Source: Streptomyces sp. NBC_00557 (lineage in GTDB: Bacteria > Actinomycetota > Actinomycetes > Streptomycetales > Streptomycetaceae). Taken from it: DNA of 64,000 nucleotides. Location of the stretch: the NCBI RefSeq assembly GCF_036345995.1, contig NZ_CP107797.1, positions 248,001 through 312,000 on the forward strand. The letters run 5' to 3'. Both the position numbers and the translations under genes were made by a program. This document shows positions 35,255 to 43,763 of this stretch, piece by piece. The notes under the pieces were generated by a model, which saw only the letters and a list, made by a program, of their open reading frames with translations, was not told the DNA's origin and did not search any database. The first letter of the stretch is position 1. Every line of letters starts with the position of its first letter.

Positions 35255-37096
35255 GTGGACAACTGGCGGGGCACGGCGGCCATGGCACGCCTCGCGCTGC
35301 GCACCGATCCGGTGCGCGCGGTCGGCGCCGTGGTCATGACCCTCGCCATCTCGGCCCACCCGGTGCTGGTCGCCCTGCTGATCGGCCGGCTCACCGACGC
35401 CGTGGTGAACGGCGACGATGGTACGGCCATGACCTGGGGCATGGTCCTCGCCGCCGCCGTCGCGAGCTGGCTGGCCCTGCTCTGGTACACCTTCGGGCTG
35501 CGCACGGTCCTGGAGGAACGCGTCAGGCACGCGGTGGAGATGAACATCGCCGCGATGAGCATGGCGCCGTGGAGCATCGCACATCACGAGGATCCCCAGG
35601 TCGCCGAGGAACTCGCCCTCGTCGAACGGGACGTCAACCGGCTCGCCCAGGTGATCATCTTCCTGCTGACCCTCATGGGCGCGCTCGGGCAACTGGCCTT
35701 CGCGGTAGTCGTCCTCGCCGACGTGCACCCGGCCCTGCTGCTGCTCCCCGTCCTCGGCCTGGTGCCGGTGTGGGCGAGCCGCCGCGGCGACCGGTGGCGG
35801 CAGCGTTCCCTCGAACGTGCCACGCCCGACGACAACCTCGCGCGCGAGATGTACACCGTGATGTGCGGCGCCGGGCACGCGCAGGAGCTGTCGGTGCTCG
35901 GCGCGCAGGAGGCCGTACGGGCACGTCACCGTCAGCTCTCCGAGGCCGCCCAGCGCGAGCGGGAGCGCGGAGCCCACCGGTCCTTCCGCGCCCAGGCCGA
36001 CGCCACCGTCCTGTTCGCGGCCGCCTACGTCGCCGCGGTGGCCGTCGCCGTGCTGGCGGCCGTGGCCGGGAAGGCAGGCGTCGGCGACGTCCTGCTGACC
36101 GCGACGCTGGCCGCTCAGGTCACCGGGCAGGTGACCATGGCGACCGACGCGGTGACCCAACTCGTACGCGCCCGGGCCACCGCCGACCGCTACCTGCGGA
36201 TCGCCGACCTGACCACGGCCGCCGAGGAGGGCGGGCGGGAACCCGGCGACACGGGCGGCGGGCTCTGCCTGCGGGGCGTCACCTTCACCTACCGCGGCGC
36301 CGACACCCCCGCCCTGCGGGGTGTCGACCTGGACGTCCCGGGCGGCCGGACCATAGCGGTCGTCGGCGAGAACGGCGCCGGCAAGACCACCCTCGCCAAA
36401 CTCCTGTGCCGGCTGTACGCCCCGACCGGAGGCACGATCACCTGGCACGGCACCGACCTCGCGGACGTCCGGCCCGATGCCTGGCGGGACGGGGTGTCGG
36501 CGGCCTACCAGGACTTCGTCCGGTTCGAGACCGAGGCCGGGCACGTCGTCGGGCTCGGTGACCTGCCGCGCATCGACGACACCGACGCCGTACGCGGCGC
36601 CCTGGCCCGGGCCGACGGGCAGGGGCTCGAACAGTCGCTGCGCGACGGCCTGCGCACCCGGCTCGGGCGCTCTCACAGCGACGGCACCGAACTGTCGACC
36701 GGCCAGTGGCAGAAACTGGCGGTGGCCCGCTCCATGATGCGGGAGACCCCCCGCCTGCTCGTCCTCGACGAGCCCACCGCCTCGCTCGACGCCGAGACCG
36801 AGTACCGGCTGTTCCGGCACTACGCCGAGGCCGCCCGCACCGTCACCGCCGACGGGCGGGGCGTCGTCGTGGTCATCACCCACCGCCTCGGTTCGGTGCG
36901 CTTCGCCGACCGCATCGTCGTCATGGCGGGCGGCCGGATCGTCGAGTCGGGTTCCCACGACGAGCTCATGGCGGCCGGCGGCCGGTACGCCGACCTCTAC
37001 CGGGCGCAGGCCGACGCCTACGCGATCGAAGGACCACCAGCAGCGGACCAGAAGGAGAGCGGTGACAGTGGTGAGCACACCCCCCAACCCCTATGA
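35255..37096 (+). CDS. ABC exporter half (TMD-NBD), second subunit
   Basis: About 613 residues. The start is GTG 35255 (VDNWRGTAAM), ten bases after GGGGGGAG; TTG 35249, overlapping the previous stop, is an alternative. There are six transmembrane helices in the first 320 residues. The NBD has Walker A GENGAGKTT, a variant signature LSTGQWQK, Walker B LLVLDEPTAS and H-switch VVVITHRLGS. It is cotranscribed with the first ABC gene and likely its heterodimer partner. The last 35 bases overlap the next gene. Confidence 0.9.
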   Translation: MDNWRGTAAMARLALRTDPVRAVGAVVMTLAISAHPVLVALLIGRLTDAVVNGDDGTAMTWGMVLAAAVASWLALLWYTFGLRTVLEERVRHAVEMNIAAMSMAPWSIAHHEDPQVAEELALVERDVNRLAQVIIFLLTLMGALGQLAFAVVVLADVHPALLLLPVLGLVPVWASRRGDRWRQRSLERATPDDNLAREMYTVMCGAGHAQELSVLGAQEAVRARHRQLSEAAQRERERGAHRSFRAQADATVLFAAAYVAAVAVAVLAAVAGKAGVGDVLLTATLAAQVTGQVTMATDAVTQLVRARATADRYLRIADLTTAAEEGGREPGDTGGGLCLRGVTFTYRGADTPALRGVDLDVPGGRTIAVVGENGAGKTTLAKLLCRLYAPTGGTITWHGTDLADVRPDAWRDGVSAAYQDFVRFETEAGHVVGLGDLPRIDDTDAVRGALARADGQGLEQSLRDGLRTRLGRSHSDGTELSTGQWQKLAVARSMMRETPRLLVLDEPTASLDAETEYRLFRHYAEAARTVTADGRGVVVVITHRLGSVRFADRIVVMAGGRIVESGSHDELMAAGGRYADLYRAQADAYAIEGPPAADQKESGDSGEHTPQPL

Positions 37097-37742
37097 GGAG
37101 TACATCCGGGTCCGAGAGCTGCTCGCACTCCACTCACCCCGCACCGCACTGCCGGGCGAGGACCTGTTCGTGACCGTCCACCAGGTGTCCGAGCTGTGGC
37201 TGGCGGCCCTCCTGCGGGAGACCCGCGGGGCCCGGCAGCTGCTGCTGGAGGAGGACACCGCGCAGACCGCGCGCCGGCTGCGCACCGGGCTCGACGTGCT
37301 CGCGCAGCTCTCCGGCACGCTCAACACGCTCTGCGGCATGCTGCCCACCGAGTTCGCCGCCTTCCGGCCGGCCCTCGGCCCGGCCTCCGCGGTCCAGTCC
37401 CGGCAGTACCACGAGTTCGTCCAGGCCTGCCGGGGCCCGGGCCCGTCCCTGTGGGGGGCCTTCGCCGAACTCGCCGAGCGCCGCGGCGGACTGGCGAAGG
37501 TCTACGGCAATCCGGACACGGGCGTCCGCGAGGTCGCCGAGCTGCTGGTCGACCTCGACGACGCGCACTCCGAGTGGATGGGCTTCCACCTGCGGCTGGT
37601 GCGCCGCCAGATCGGATCCGCCGACGGCACCGGCGGCGAGTCGGCCGACTATCTGCGCCGCCGGCTGGACGTGCGGCTGTTCCCCGAACTCATCGACGTC
37701 CGGCCGGAGTTCCACCTCGCCGAGGAGGTGCCCAGCCAGTGA
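37062..37742 (+). CDS. Tryptophan 2,3-dioxygenase-like haem enzyme
   Basis: About 226 residues. The segments FVTVHQVSELWLAALLRETR, ARRLRTGLDVLAQLSGTLNT, LGPASAVQSRQYHEFVQACR and FHLRLVRRQIGSADGTGGES match tryptophan 2,3-dioxygenase, including the haem-ligand His in FHLRLV and the GTGGxS substrate loop. It is shorter than the usual 260-280 residues. TDO opens the indole ring to N-formylkynurenine, and relatives in secondary metabolism (for example Tar13 of taromycin, MarE, PrnB) do this or related chemistry. GTG start after GAAGGAG. With a Trp-halogenase-family enzyme in the cluster, chlorinated tryptophan or kynurenine is a natural inference. Confidence 0.8.
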   Translation: MTVVSTPPNPYEEYIRVRELLALHSPRTALPGEDLFVTVHQVSELWLAALLRETRGARQLLLEEDTAQTARRLRTGLDVLAQLSGTLNTLCGMLPTEFAAFRPALGPASAVQSRQYHEFVQACRGPGPSLWGAFAELAERRGGLAKVYGNPDTGVREVAELLVDLDDAHSEWMGFHLRLVRRQIGSADGTGGESADYLRRRLDVRLFPELIDVRPEFHLAEEVPSQ

Positions 37743-39076
37743 CCCGGGCCCATGACCTGATGAGCTACGCCACAGGCCGGACCCTGGCCCCCGCCTCCCA
37801 CGAGCAGGAGTGGATGCTCTTCCTGGCGCGGATGCGTCGCACCGGCACCTTCAACATGCCGCGCCTGTACGAGATCGGTCCCGAGACATCGGCCGCCGAG
37901 GTGAGCGACGCAGTCGCCCGGGTCGTGGCGCGCAGCCCGCTGCTACGCGTCCGCATCGGACGGGAGGACGGCCGGTTCGTCCAGCGGGTCGAGCAGGCCG
38001 ACGCCACGGGGCAGGCCCGCCCCGAGCTGCTGAGCGGGCCCGACCCGCTGGCGCTGCTGGGCGAGTTCGTCCGGCGGCCCCTCGACCCGCAGGACGGCCG
38101 GGTCTTCGCCAGCGCCCTGGCGCCGCTGCCCGGTGGCGGACACGCCTTCGCCACGGTCGTGCACCACACCGTCGCCGACGCCGTCACCCTCGACGAACTG
38201 GAGCGCCGTATCGGGCTGGAGCTCGACGGCAGGGGCGACGAGTACGGCGAACGCGTCTGCTATCTCGACTACGCGGCCTGGCAGCACGACACGTACGGCC
38301 CACGGCTGGACGCGCTCGTCGACGAGTCCGTCATCGCCCTGAAGGACGCCCGGCCCAACGAACTGCCCGGCGTCGGGCTGCGCTCGCGGGCCCCCGGGGC
38401 CGGGCTCGCCGCCTCCTTCGGTCTCGACTCGGTCGCCGACGACAACCTGCGCGCGCTGCTCACCGAAGAACGGGCCAGTCCCTTCATGGCCGGTCTCGCG
38501 GCCCTGTCGATCGCCCTGCGGAGCCTGTCGGGCCAGTCCGCCGCGCTGATCGCCATCGAGGTCTCCACCCGGCGCCTCAGGCCGCTGATGGACACCCTGG
38601 GCCCCTTCATCAGCACCGTCCCCGTCGTCCTGGACGCCGAGGACAGCTTCCGCCGGGCGCTGCGCGCCGCCCGGGAGACCACGCTGCGGTCCTTGGAACT
38701 GGCCCACGTCCCCTACCACCGGCTGCTGGCCCGGCCCGAGTTGCGGTCGCTGCGGCGCCGCAGCGAGGCAGCGGTCGACGTGGTGTACCAGACCTTTCAC
38801 GAGCAGGAGGCACCGGCCGGCGGGCGGCTGCGCCGGATCCCCTACGGCATGGAGGGCGCGGGCTTCACCGCCGACCTGCACATCTCGATGCACGAGTCAC
38901 CCGGGCACCGGCGGCTCGGTATCGGCCACTCCCCGCGCGTGCCGTCCGAGACCGTCGCCGAACTCGCGCGGCGTTTCGAACAAGCCCTCTCCCACGGCGT
39001 GACCGACCCGGACGCGCCGCTCAACAGACGGTCGACGAACGAAAGAGGCTCCACGCACCATGACAGTGGCGAATGA
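37739..39076 (+). CDS. Free-standing condensation-domain protein
   Basis: About 445 residues of the CAT/condensation fold. The catalytic motif reads HHTVADAV (HHxxxD with Ala in place of Gly). SHEQEWMLFLARM lies at the start and TLGPFISTVPVVLDAEDSFR at the DFG-equivalent latch. GTG overlaps the TDO-like stop. The NRPS begins with an adenylation domain and has no starter C, so this protein is the best candidate to join the FAAL-activated acyl group to the first amino acid. Ester formation or release are alternatives. Confidence 0.85.
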   Translation: MTRAHDLMSYATGRTLAPASHEQEWMLFLARMRRTGTFNMPRLYEIGPETSAAEVSDAVARVVARSPLLRVRIGREDGRFVQRVEQADATGQARPELLSGPDPLALLGEFVRRPLDPQDGRVFASALAPLPGGGHAFATVVHHTVADAVTLDELERRIGLELDGRGDEYGERVCYLDYAAWQHDTYGPRLDALVDESVIALKDARPNELPGVGLRSRAPGAGLAASFGLDSVADDNLRALLTEERASPFMAGLAALSIALRSLSGQSAALIAIEVSTRRLRPLMDTLGPFISTVPVVLDAEDSFRRALRAARETTLRSLELAHVPYHRLLARPELRSLRRRSEAAVDVVYQTFHEQEAPAGGRLRRIPYGMEGAGFTADLHISMHESPGHRRLGIGHSPRVPSETVAELARRFEQALSHGVTDPDAPLNRRSTNERGSTHHDSGE

Positions 39077-39830
39077 GGCGGCCCGGACCGCCGAGAACCG
39101 TGACACGGGCTCAGCCCTGTGGAAACTCTCCGTCGGTGTCACGGTCGGCGCTTTGGCGGGTCTGCTGGTCGGCGGCGTCCTCGGACGCCTGGTGATGTTC
39201 GGGCTCCGCTTCACCTCCCCCGAGTCGTCCATGGGCAAGACGACCGACGCCAAATCGACGATCGGCGAGTGGAGCCTGAAGACGTTCGGGCTCCTGGAGA
39301 CCGGGATCGCCATGGGCGCGCAGGTCGGCGCCCTGTACATCCTGGTGCGCCCGTGGCTGAACACCGGCAACCGTCCGCTGAAGACGTGCCTCTTCGGCGC
39401 CACCGCCGGCGGGGTGCTGTTCATCCACCCCGACGGCGTCGACTACTACGCGGTCAAGCCGCTCTGGCTGACCGTCCCGTCGTTCATCCTCCTGGCCGCC
39501 GTGTTCGGTTACCTGCTCAGCCTGTGGACCGAACGCGCGATCGCGACGGAGCGGTTCCAGGCCGCGCCCGCCTGGCAGTTGTGGATCCCCGTCGTGCTGT
39601 GCGTGCCGGCCGTCCTCCACGTGAGCCTGCTGCCGCCGACCGTGCTCCTGGTGGCCGCCGCGCTGCTGGCCACCTTCGCCCGGGGACGGCTGCAGGGCGT
39701 GGTGAGGGGCTGGAGCGGCCCGGTGACCAGCTGGATCGGTTCCCGGCTGCTCTTCCTGCTGGGCCTGGCCAACGTCGTCCTCATCGTGCGGGCGGTAGCC
39801 GAGATAGCGAACAAGAGCCAAGGGAGCTGA
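39060..39830 (+). CDS. Polytopic membrane protein of unknown function
   Basis: 256 residues with about six hydrophobic helices (near 24-45, 80-95, 112-125, 138-155, 172-205 and 225-245), and an N-terminal basic tail suggesting a cytoplasmic start. I recognise no family motif. It overlaps the condensation gene by 17 bases and is followed at once by the acyl-AMP ligase, so it belongs to the operon. Roles in export, membrane anchoring of the lipid-loading enzymes, or immunity are possible. Confidence 0.75.
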   Translation: MTVANEAARTAENRDTGSALWKLSVGVTVGALAGLLVGGVLGRLVMFGLRFTSPESSMGKTTDAKSTIGEWSLKTFGLLETGIAMGAQVGALYILVRPWLNTGNRPLKTCLFGATAGGVLFIHPDGVDYYAVKPLWLTVPSFILLAAVFGYLLSLWTERAIATERFQAAPAWQLWIPVVLCVPAVLHVSLLPPTVLLVAAALLATFARGRLQGVVRGWSGPVTSWIGSRLLFLLGLANVVLIVRAVAEIANKSQGS

Positions 39831-39832
39831 CC

Positions 39833-41518
39833 ATGCAGGGCAACGACGTGACCGTACCCGGCCTGCTCGACTGGCTGGACGCGCCCCGCGCGGACCGCGG
39901 CGTCAACATCCTGGACCTGGCGGGGGAGTGGCAGTACACGCCCTATTCCGACCTCGCCGAGCACACGAAGGCGGCGGCGGCCGCGTTCACCGCCGCCGGC
40001 GTACGGCCCGGCGACGTGGTCTCGATCATCCACCGCAACGGCCCCGGGTTCATCGCCGCCTTCTTCGGCGCGCTCGCCGCCGGGGCCACACCGTCCCCCG
40101 CCGTGCCTCCGGCCCTGTTCCAGGACCGCGCGGCGTACAGCCGGCACGTGGGCGCGATCCTCGACGTGGCCGCCCCCCGCGTGGTCGTGCTCGAACCCGA
40201 GCTGCTGGACCAGCTCGGCCCGGGACTGCGCGACCTCGGCCATCACCCGCTGGCCCTGGAGGAGACCACCGGCACTCCGGCCGGCTCCCCTTCAGCGGAC
40301 CGTGCGGCGCTGCCCCCCACGGCGCTGCTGCAGTTCACCTCGGGCTCCTCCGCCACCCCCAAGGGCGTCGCCGTCTCGCCGCAGGCCCTCCACGCCCAGA
40401 TCAGCATCCTCGTCAGGTGGCTGGGCTTCCACTCCGGCAACGCCTGCGGCACCTGGCTGCCCATCCACCACGACATGGGCCTCGTGGGCATGGTGCTGCC
40501 GAGCGTGGTGACCCAGTCCAACCTCTGGGTGATGCAGCCCGACCAGTTCATCACCGGTGCGAGCCGGTGGCTGCGGCTGCTCGGCAGCGGCAGGGTGCAG
40601 ATCACCGCCGTACCGCCGTTCTCCCTCAAGCACATGCTGCGCCGCGTGCGCGACGAGGAGCTGACGGGCTGCGACTTCTCCAAGGTGCGGGTCAACGTGG
40701 TCGGCGCCGAACCCATCGACGGTTCGGTGCTGGACGAGTTCACCAGGCGCCTGGCCCCGTTCGGCTGGCCCAGCGGCGCCCTCGTCCCCGCCTACGGACT
40801 CGCCGAGGCCGTCCTGGCCGTGTCCGGCAAGGACCTCGACGCGCCCGTCGACCGGGTCCTGGTCGACCGGGGCCGGCTGCGGCTCGGCGAGAAGGTCGTG
40901 GTCGACTCCGGCGAGGTCCCGGCGGCCGAGGCCCTGGACCTGCCGGCCAGCGGCCGCGTGCTGCCGGGCGTGACGGTCGAGGTGCGGGACGAGGCGGGAG
41001 ACCCCGTGCCGGACGGCGTGCTCGGCGAGATCGTCGTGGGCGGCGTCTCGCTCGCCGACGGCTACCGCGGACACGAGCCGTGGCCCGGCGAGTTCGTCAC
41101 CGGGGACGCCGGGTTCTTCTGGAAAGAGCGGCTGTACGTCCTCGGCCGGCTCGGGGACAGTCTCAAGGTGCGCGGCGTCCAGCTGTTCGCCGAGGACATC
41201 GAGAACGCGCTGAGCGGACTCGAGGCCCTGGGGAAGGTCCGCTACTCCGTCGTGCTCGGCAGCCTCGACGGCCGGGACACCGTGGCCGCCCTGGTGGTGA
41301 AGAGGCCCGGGGAGTGGAGCGAGGAGGTCTACCGGGCACTGCGGCGGCAGGCGCGTGGCCTGCGCGTGGTCGTCGCCGCCGTGAACCGCGGGGCCCTTCG
41401 CCGTACCTCCAGCGGAAAGCCGAAGCGGCGCGCCATGTTCGAACAGCTCATGACCGGAACGATCGACGGAGTCGTCGTGCACGACTCCGCCAACGACCCC
41501 GCCGAGGAGGAGCAGTGA
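39833..41518 (+). CDS. Fatty acyl-AMP ligase (FAAL)
   Basis: About 561 residues. The ATP loop is QFTSGSSATPKGVAVS, then WLPIHHDMGLVGMVLP (typical of FAALs), PAYGLAEAVLAVSG, FVTGDAGFFW and the C-terminal RRTSSGKPKRR with the catalytic Lys. FAALs make acyl-adenylates and load a carrier protein directly without CoA. AGGGAG precedes the ATG. The acceptor here is most likely the free carrier protein at 32773. Chain length cannot be read from sequence. Confidence 0.92.
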   Translation: MQGNDVTVPGLLDWLDAPRADRGVNILDLAGEWQYTPYSDLAEHTKAAAAAFTAAGVRPGDVVSIIHRNGPGFIAAFFGALAAGATPSPAVPPALFQDRAAYSRHVGAILDVAAPRVVVLEPELLDQLGPGLRDLGHHPLALEETTGTPAGSPSADRAALPPTALLQFTSGSSATPKGVAVSPQALHAQISILVRWLGFHSGNACGTWLPIHHDMGLVGMVLPSVVTQSNLWVMQPDQFITGASRWLRLLGSGRVQITAVPPFSLKHMLRRVRDEELTGCDFSKVRVNVVGAEPIDGSVLDEFTRRLAPFGWPSGALVPAYGLAEAVLAVSGKDLDAPVDRVLVDRGRLRLGEKVVVDSGEVPAAEALDLPASGRVLPGVTVEVRDEAGDPVPDGVLGEIVVGGVSLADGYRGHEPWPGEFVTGDAGFFWKERLYVLGRLGDSLKVRGVQLFAEDIENALSGLEALGKVRYSVVLGSLDGRDTVAALVVKRPGEWSEEVYRALRRQARGLRVVVAAVNRGALRRTSSGKPKRRAMFEQLMTGTIDGVVVHDSANDPAEEEQ

Positions 41519-42480
41519 CCGTCGACGCACTGGAACAGATGGAGGCCGACGAGGAGCGCGTCATCTCCCCGGCGGAGCTGTTCCGCAAGTGGGAGCAGGG
41601 GCAGTGGCGGCTGACGGAGCTGCCCATCGCCTCCGACGCCGCCGACTGGGCCGCCATGCGGCCCTACGCGCGCGGTGAACTGGAGTCGATGATCGAGGGG
41701 TTCGTGCTGGGCGAGGCCGCCGTCAGCAACACCCTCTCGCCGCTGGCCGACGCCGCGCCCAGCCTGGACGCCCACCAGTACCTGTGCACCCAGATCGCCG
41801 ACGAGGCGCGGCACACCCGGTTCTTCGCCACCTACCTGCAGGAGATGCGGCGGTCCCGGCCCAGCCACGAGGAGGTCATCGCGGACGCGCTGGCGAGCGC
41901 CGGCGACGCGGTGTCGACGATCTTCGACGAGGAGCTGAAGGCCCGCACCGACCACGTCCGCTTCCACCCCGAGGACACCCGCGCCTGGTACGAGGCGGTG
42001 ACGTACTACCACCTCATGGCGGAGGGCGTCCTGGCCATGTCCGTCCTCGGGGCCATGCTGTCCATGGTCCGCCAGCTACGAGGCAGCCTCCCGGTCCTCC
42101 ACACCGGTCTGCGCAACGTCATCCGGGACGAGTCGAGGCACATGGCGTTCGGGATGTACGCGGCCAGGGAGGGCGTGCACACCGGTCACGGCGACGCCGT
42201 GCTGGCCACGATGATGGAGGCGATCCCCCAGGTCACCATGGCCCTGGTGGCTCCCGAACGGAAGCTCCCCGGAACCACCCTGCCGCCCCTGCGCGCCACG
42301 ATCGGCAAACAGCACGCCCACCGGTACGCGGGCGCCCGCCGCACCCTCCTGCGCCGCATGGAACTGATCGGCCTCCAGGCCCACACCGGCGAGGCCGGCC
42401 AGGCCTGGGACCTCTCCATGAAGGCGGCCATGACCGAATACGAACACCGCCACGGCGACCCCCACCCGGCCGGCGAGTGA
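41515..42480 (+). CDS. R2-like diiron oxygenase
   Basis: About 321 residues, all-helical. Two metal-binding repeats are visible: IEGFVLGE with ADEARH, and LMAEGVLAM with RDESRH. These supply the four carboxylates and two His of a ferritin/ribonucleotide-reductase-R2-like site. Family members include R2-like ligand-binding oxidases and carrier-acting desaturases or N-oxygenases. GTG overlaps the FAAL stop, so desaturation or hydroxylation of the carrier-bound fatty acid is the most economical role. Last gene of the long plus-strand operon. Confidence 0.85.
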   Translation: MTVDALEQMEADEERVISPAELFRKWEQGQWRLTELPIASDAADWAAMRPYARGELESMIEGFVLGEAAVSNTLSPLADAAPSLDAHQYLCTQIADEARHTRFFATYLQEMRRSRPSHEEVIADALASAGDAVSTIFDEELKARTDHVRFHPEDTRAWYEAVTYYHLMAEGVLAMSVLGAMLSMVRQLRGSLPVLHTGLRNVIRDESRHMAFGMYAAREGVHTGHGDAVLATMMEAIPQVTMALVAPERKLPGTTLPPLRATIGKQHAHRYAGARRTLLRRMELIGLQAHTGEAGQAWDLSMKAAMTEYEHRHGDPHPAGE

Positions 42481-42498
42481 TCCGCGAGTAACCCGAAC

Positions 42499-42791
42499 GA
42501 CCGTCCCGGCCGGCACACTGTCGGCGGGGGCGGTCGTGGTTGTGGGCGCGGGCCTTGTCGGCGGGCGAGTGATCCCGATGACCGTCCCGGCCCGGCATCG
42601 GCGAGGGCTGTCGGCCGGGACGGTCGCGGTTCTGGGCACGCGCCTTGTCGGCGGGCGAGTGGGGTGCCGGCGTTGGGTGCGGGCGGGACCGGTGCCGCGA
42701 GGCCCGCGGTCGACGGAGCGCCGCTCCCGGCGGGCGAGTAACCCCGACAGCCGTTCCGGCCGGCATCCGCGAGGGGTGCCGGCCGGAACGG
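42499..42791. repeat. Repeated GC-rich hairpins between convergent operons
   Basis: At least three related units lie at 42499-42535, 42580-42625 and 42751-42791, each containing GACCGTCCCGGCC-type inverted repeats. The 18-mer CCTTGTCGGCGGGCGAGT recurs exactly 90 bases apart (42553 and 42643). The last unit has perfect 15-base arms (CCGTTCCGGCCGGCA / TGCCGGCCGGAACGG). They probably serve as bidirectional terminators for the two operons ending here. Confidence 0.7.
42751..42791. terminator. Strongest hairpin of the repeated series
   Basis: Perfect 15-base stem with an 11-base loop, 55 bases beyond the stop of the LLM gene on the minus strand and 270 bases beyond the diiron gene on the plus strand. 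Confidence 0.7.
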
Positions 42792-42845
42792 TCCCTGTTT
42801 CCGGGCCCGCGTCACGTCGGTGATTCAGGCCGCGTTGACGGGCCG

Positions 42846-43763
42846 TCAGCAGCCGGACAGGATGCTGACCAACGGGGCCGCGGCTTCCATGTCGCGGCCC
42901 TGGATCACGACGTAGCTGATTCCGAACCGTTCGCGCAGTCCGAGGATCTTGTCCGACATCTCGGACACGCTGCCGACGAGCACGTTGGGCAGCGTGGCCA
43001 GTGTCTCGGGCGGCATGCCCAGCCGCCGGCTCAGACCGTCCAGCACGGTGTGCGGTCGGGGGGTGACCCAGAAGATGCCCACACCGACCTGGAGTTCGAG
43101 CTCCGAGAACCGGTCACCGGCGCCCTCGCGCACCCACGCCAGCTTCCGTTCCGTCTCCTCCAGCGTGATGTCGTGCACCTGTGCCTCGCCTGCGCGCAGG
43201 TTGTGGTGCACGCCGACGATGTCGGCATGGCGGCCTGCCATCCGCAGGATCCGCGGCGAACCACCGCCCACCAGCAGCGGCACCTTCTCCTGCGCCGGCT
43301 CCGGCGCCCCCTCGAACCCCGTCACCCGGTAGTGCTTCCCGGCGAAGTCCACCCGGCCGTCGTCCAGCACGCTCCGCAGGATCCGCACGGACTCCTCCAG
43401 CCGCTCCACCCGCGTCCCGGCCGGGTCGAAGGGCAGGTCCACGGCTTCGTACTCCTCGCGCATCCAGCCCGCGCCCAGGCCCAGTTCCAGCCGCCCGTCG
43501 CTGAGCAGGTCCAGCGTCGCCGCCTCCTGCGCCAGCATGACCGGATGCCGGAAGTCGTTGCACAGCACGAGCGTGCCCAGCCGCAGCGTGGACGTGGCGT
43601 CGGCCGCGGCCATGAGCGCGGGCATGGGGGCGAGCTGCCCGCCACCGAAGTGGTCGGGCAGCACGAGGGTGGAGAAGCCGAGGCCTTCGGCCCGGCGGGC
43701 CGCCTCGACCCACTCGTCCCGTGTTCTCGCCCCGATGAACTGGATTCCGAACCGGAACTTCAT
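42846..43763 (-). CDS. LLM-class (F420-type) oxidoreductase
   Basis: 305 residues with a luciferase-like TIM barrel: FRFGIQFIGARTRDEWVEAA, LVLPDHFGGGQLAPMPALMA, then RLELGLGAGWMREEYEAVDL and KVPLLVGGGSPRILRMAGRH. This sub-family usually uses reduced F420 for hydride transfer to an enoyl, imine or carbonyl group, though flavin use cannot be excluded. It starts on the stop of the amidohydrolase gene (ATGA), so the two act together. It is the last gene of the minus-strand operon. Confidence 0.88.
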   Translation of the reverse strand: MKFRFGIQFIGARTRDEWVEAARRAEGLGFSTLVLPDHFGGGQLAPMPALMAAADATSTLRLGTLVLCNDFRHPVMLAQEAATLDLLSDGRLELGLGAGWMREEYEAVDLPFDPAGTRVERLEESVRILRSVLDDGRVDFAGKHYRVTGFEGAPEPAQEKVPLLVGGGSPRILRMAGRHADIVGVHHNLRAGEAQVHDITLEETERKLAWVREGAGDRFSELELQVGVGIFWVTPRPHTVLDGLSRRLGMPPETLATLPNVLVGSVSEMSDKILGLRERFGISYVVIQGRDMEAAAPLVSILSGC

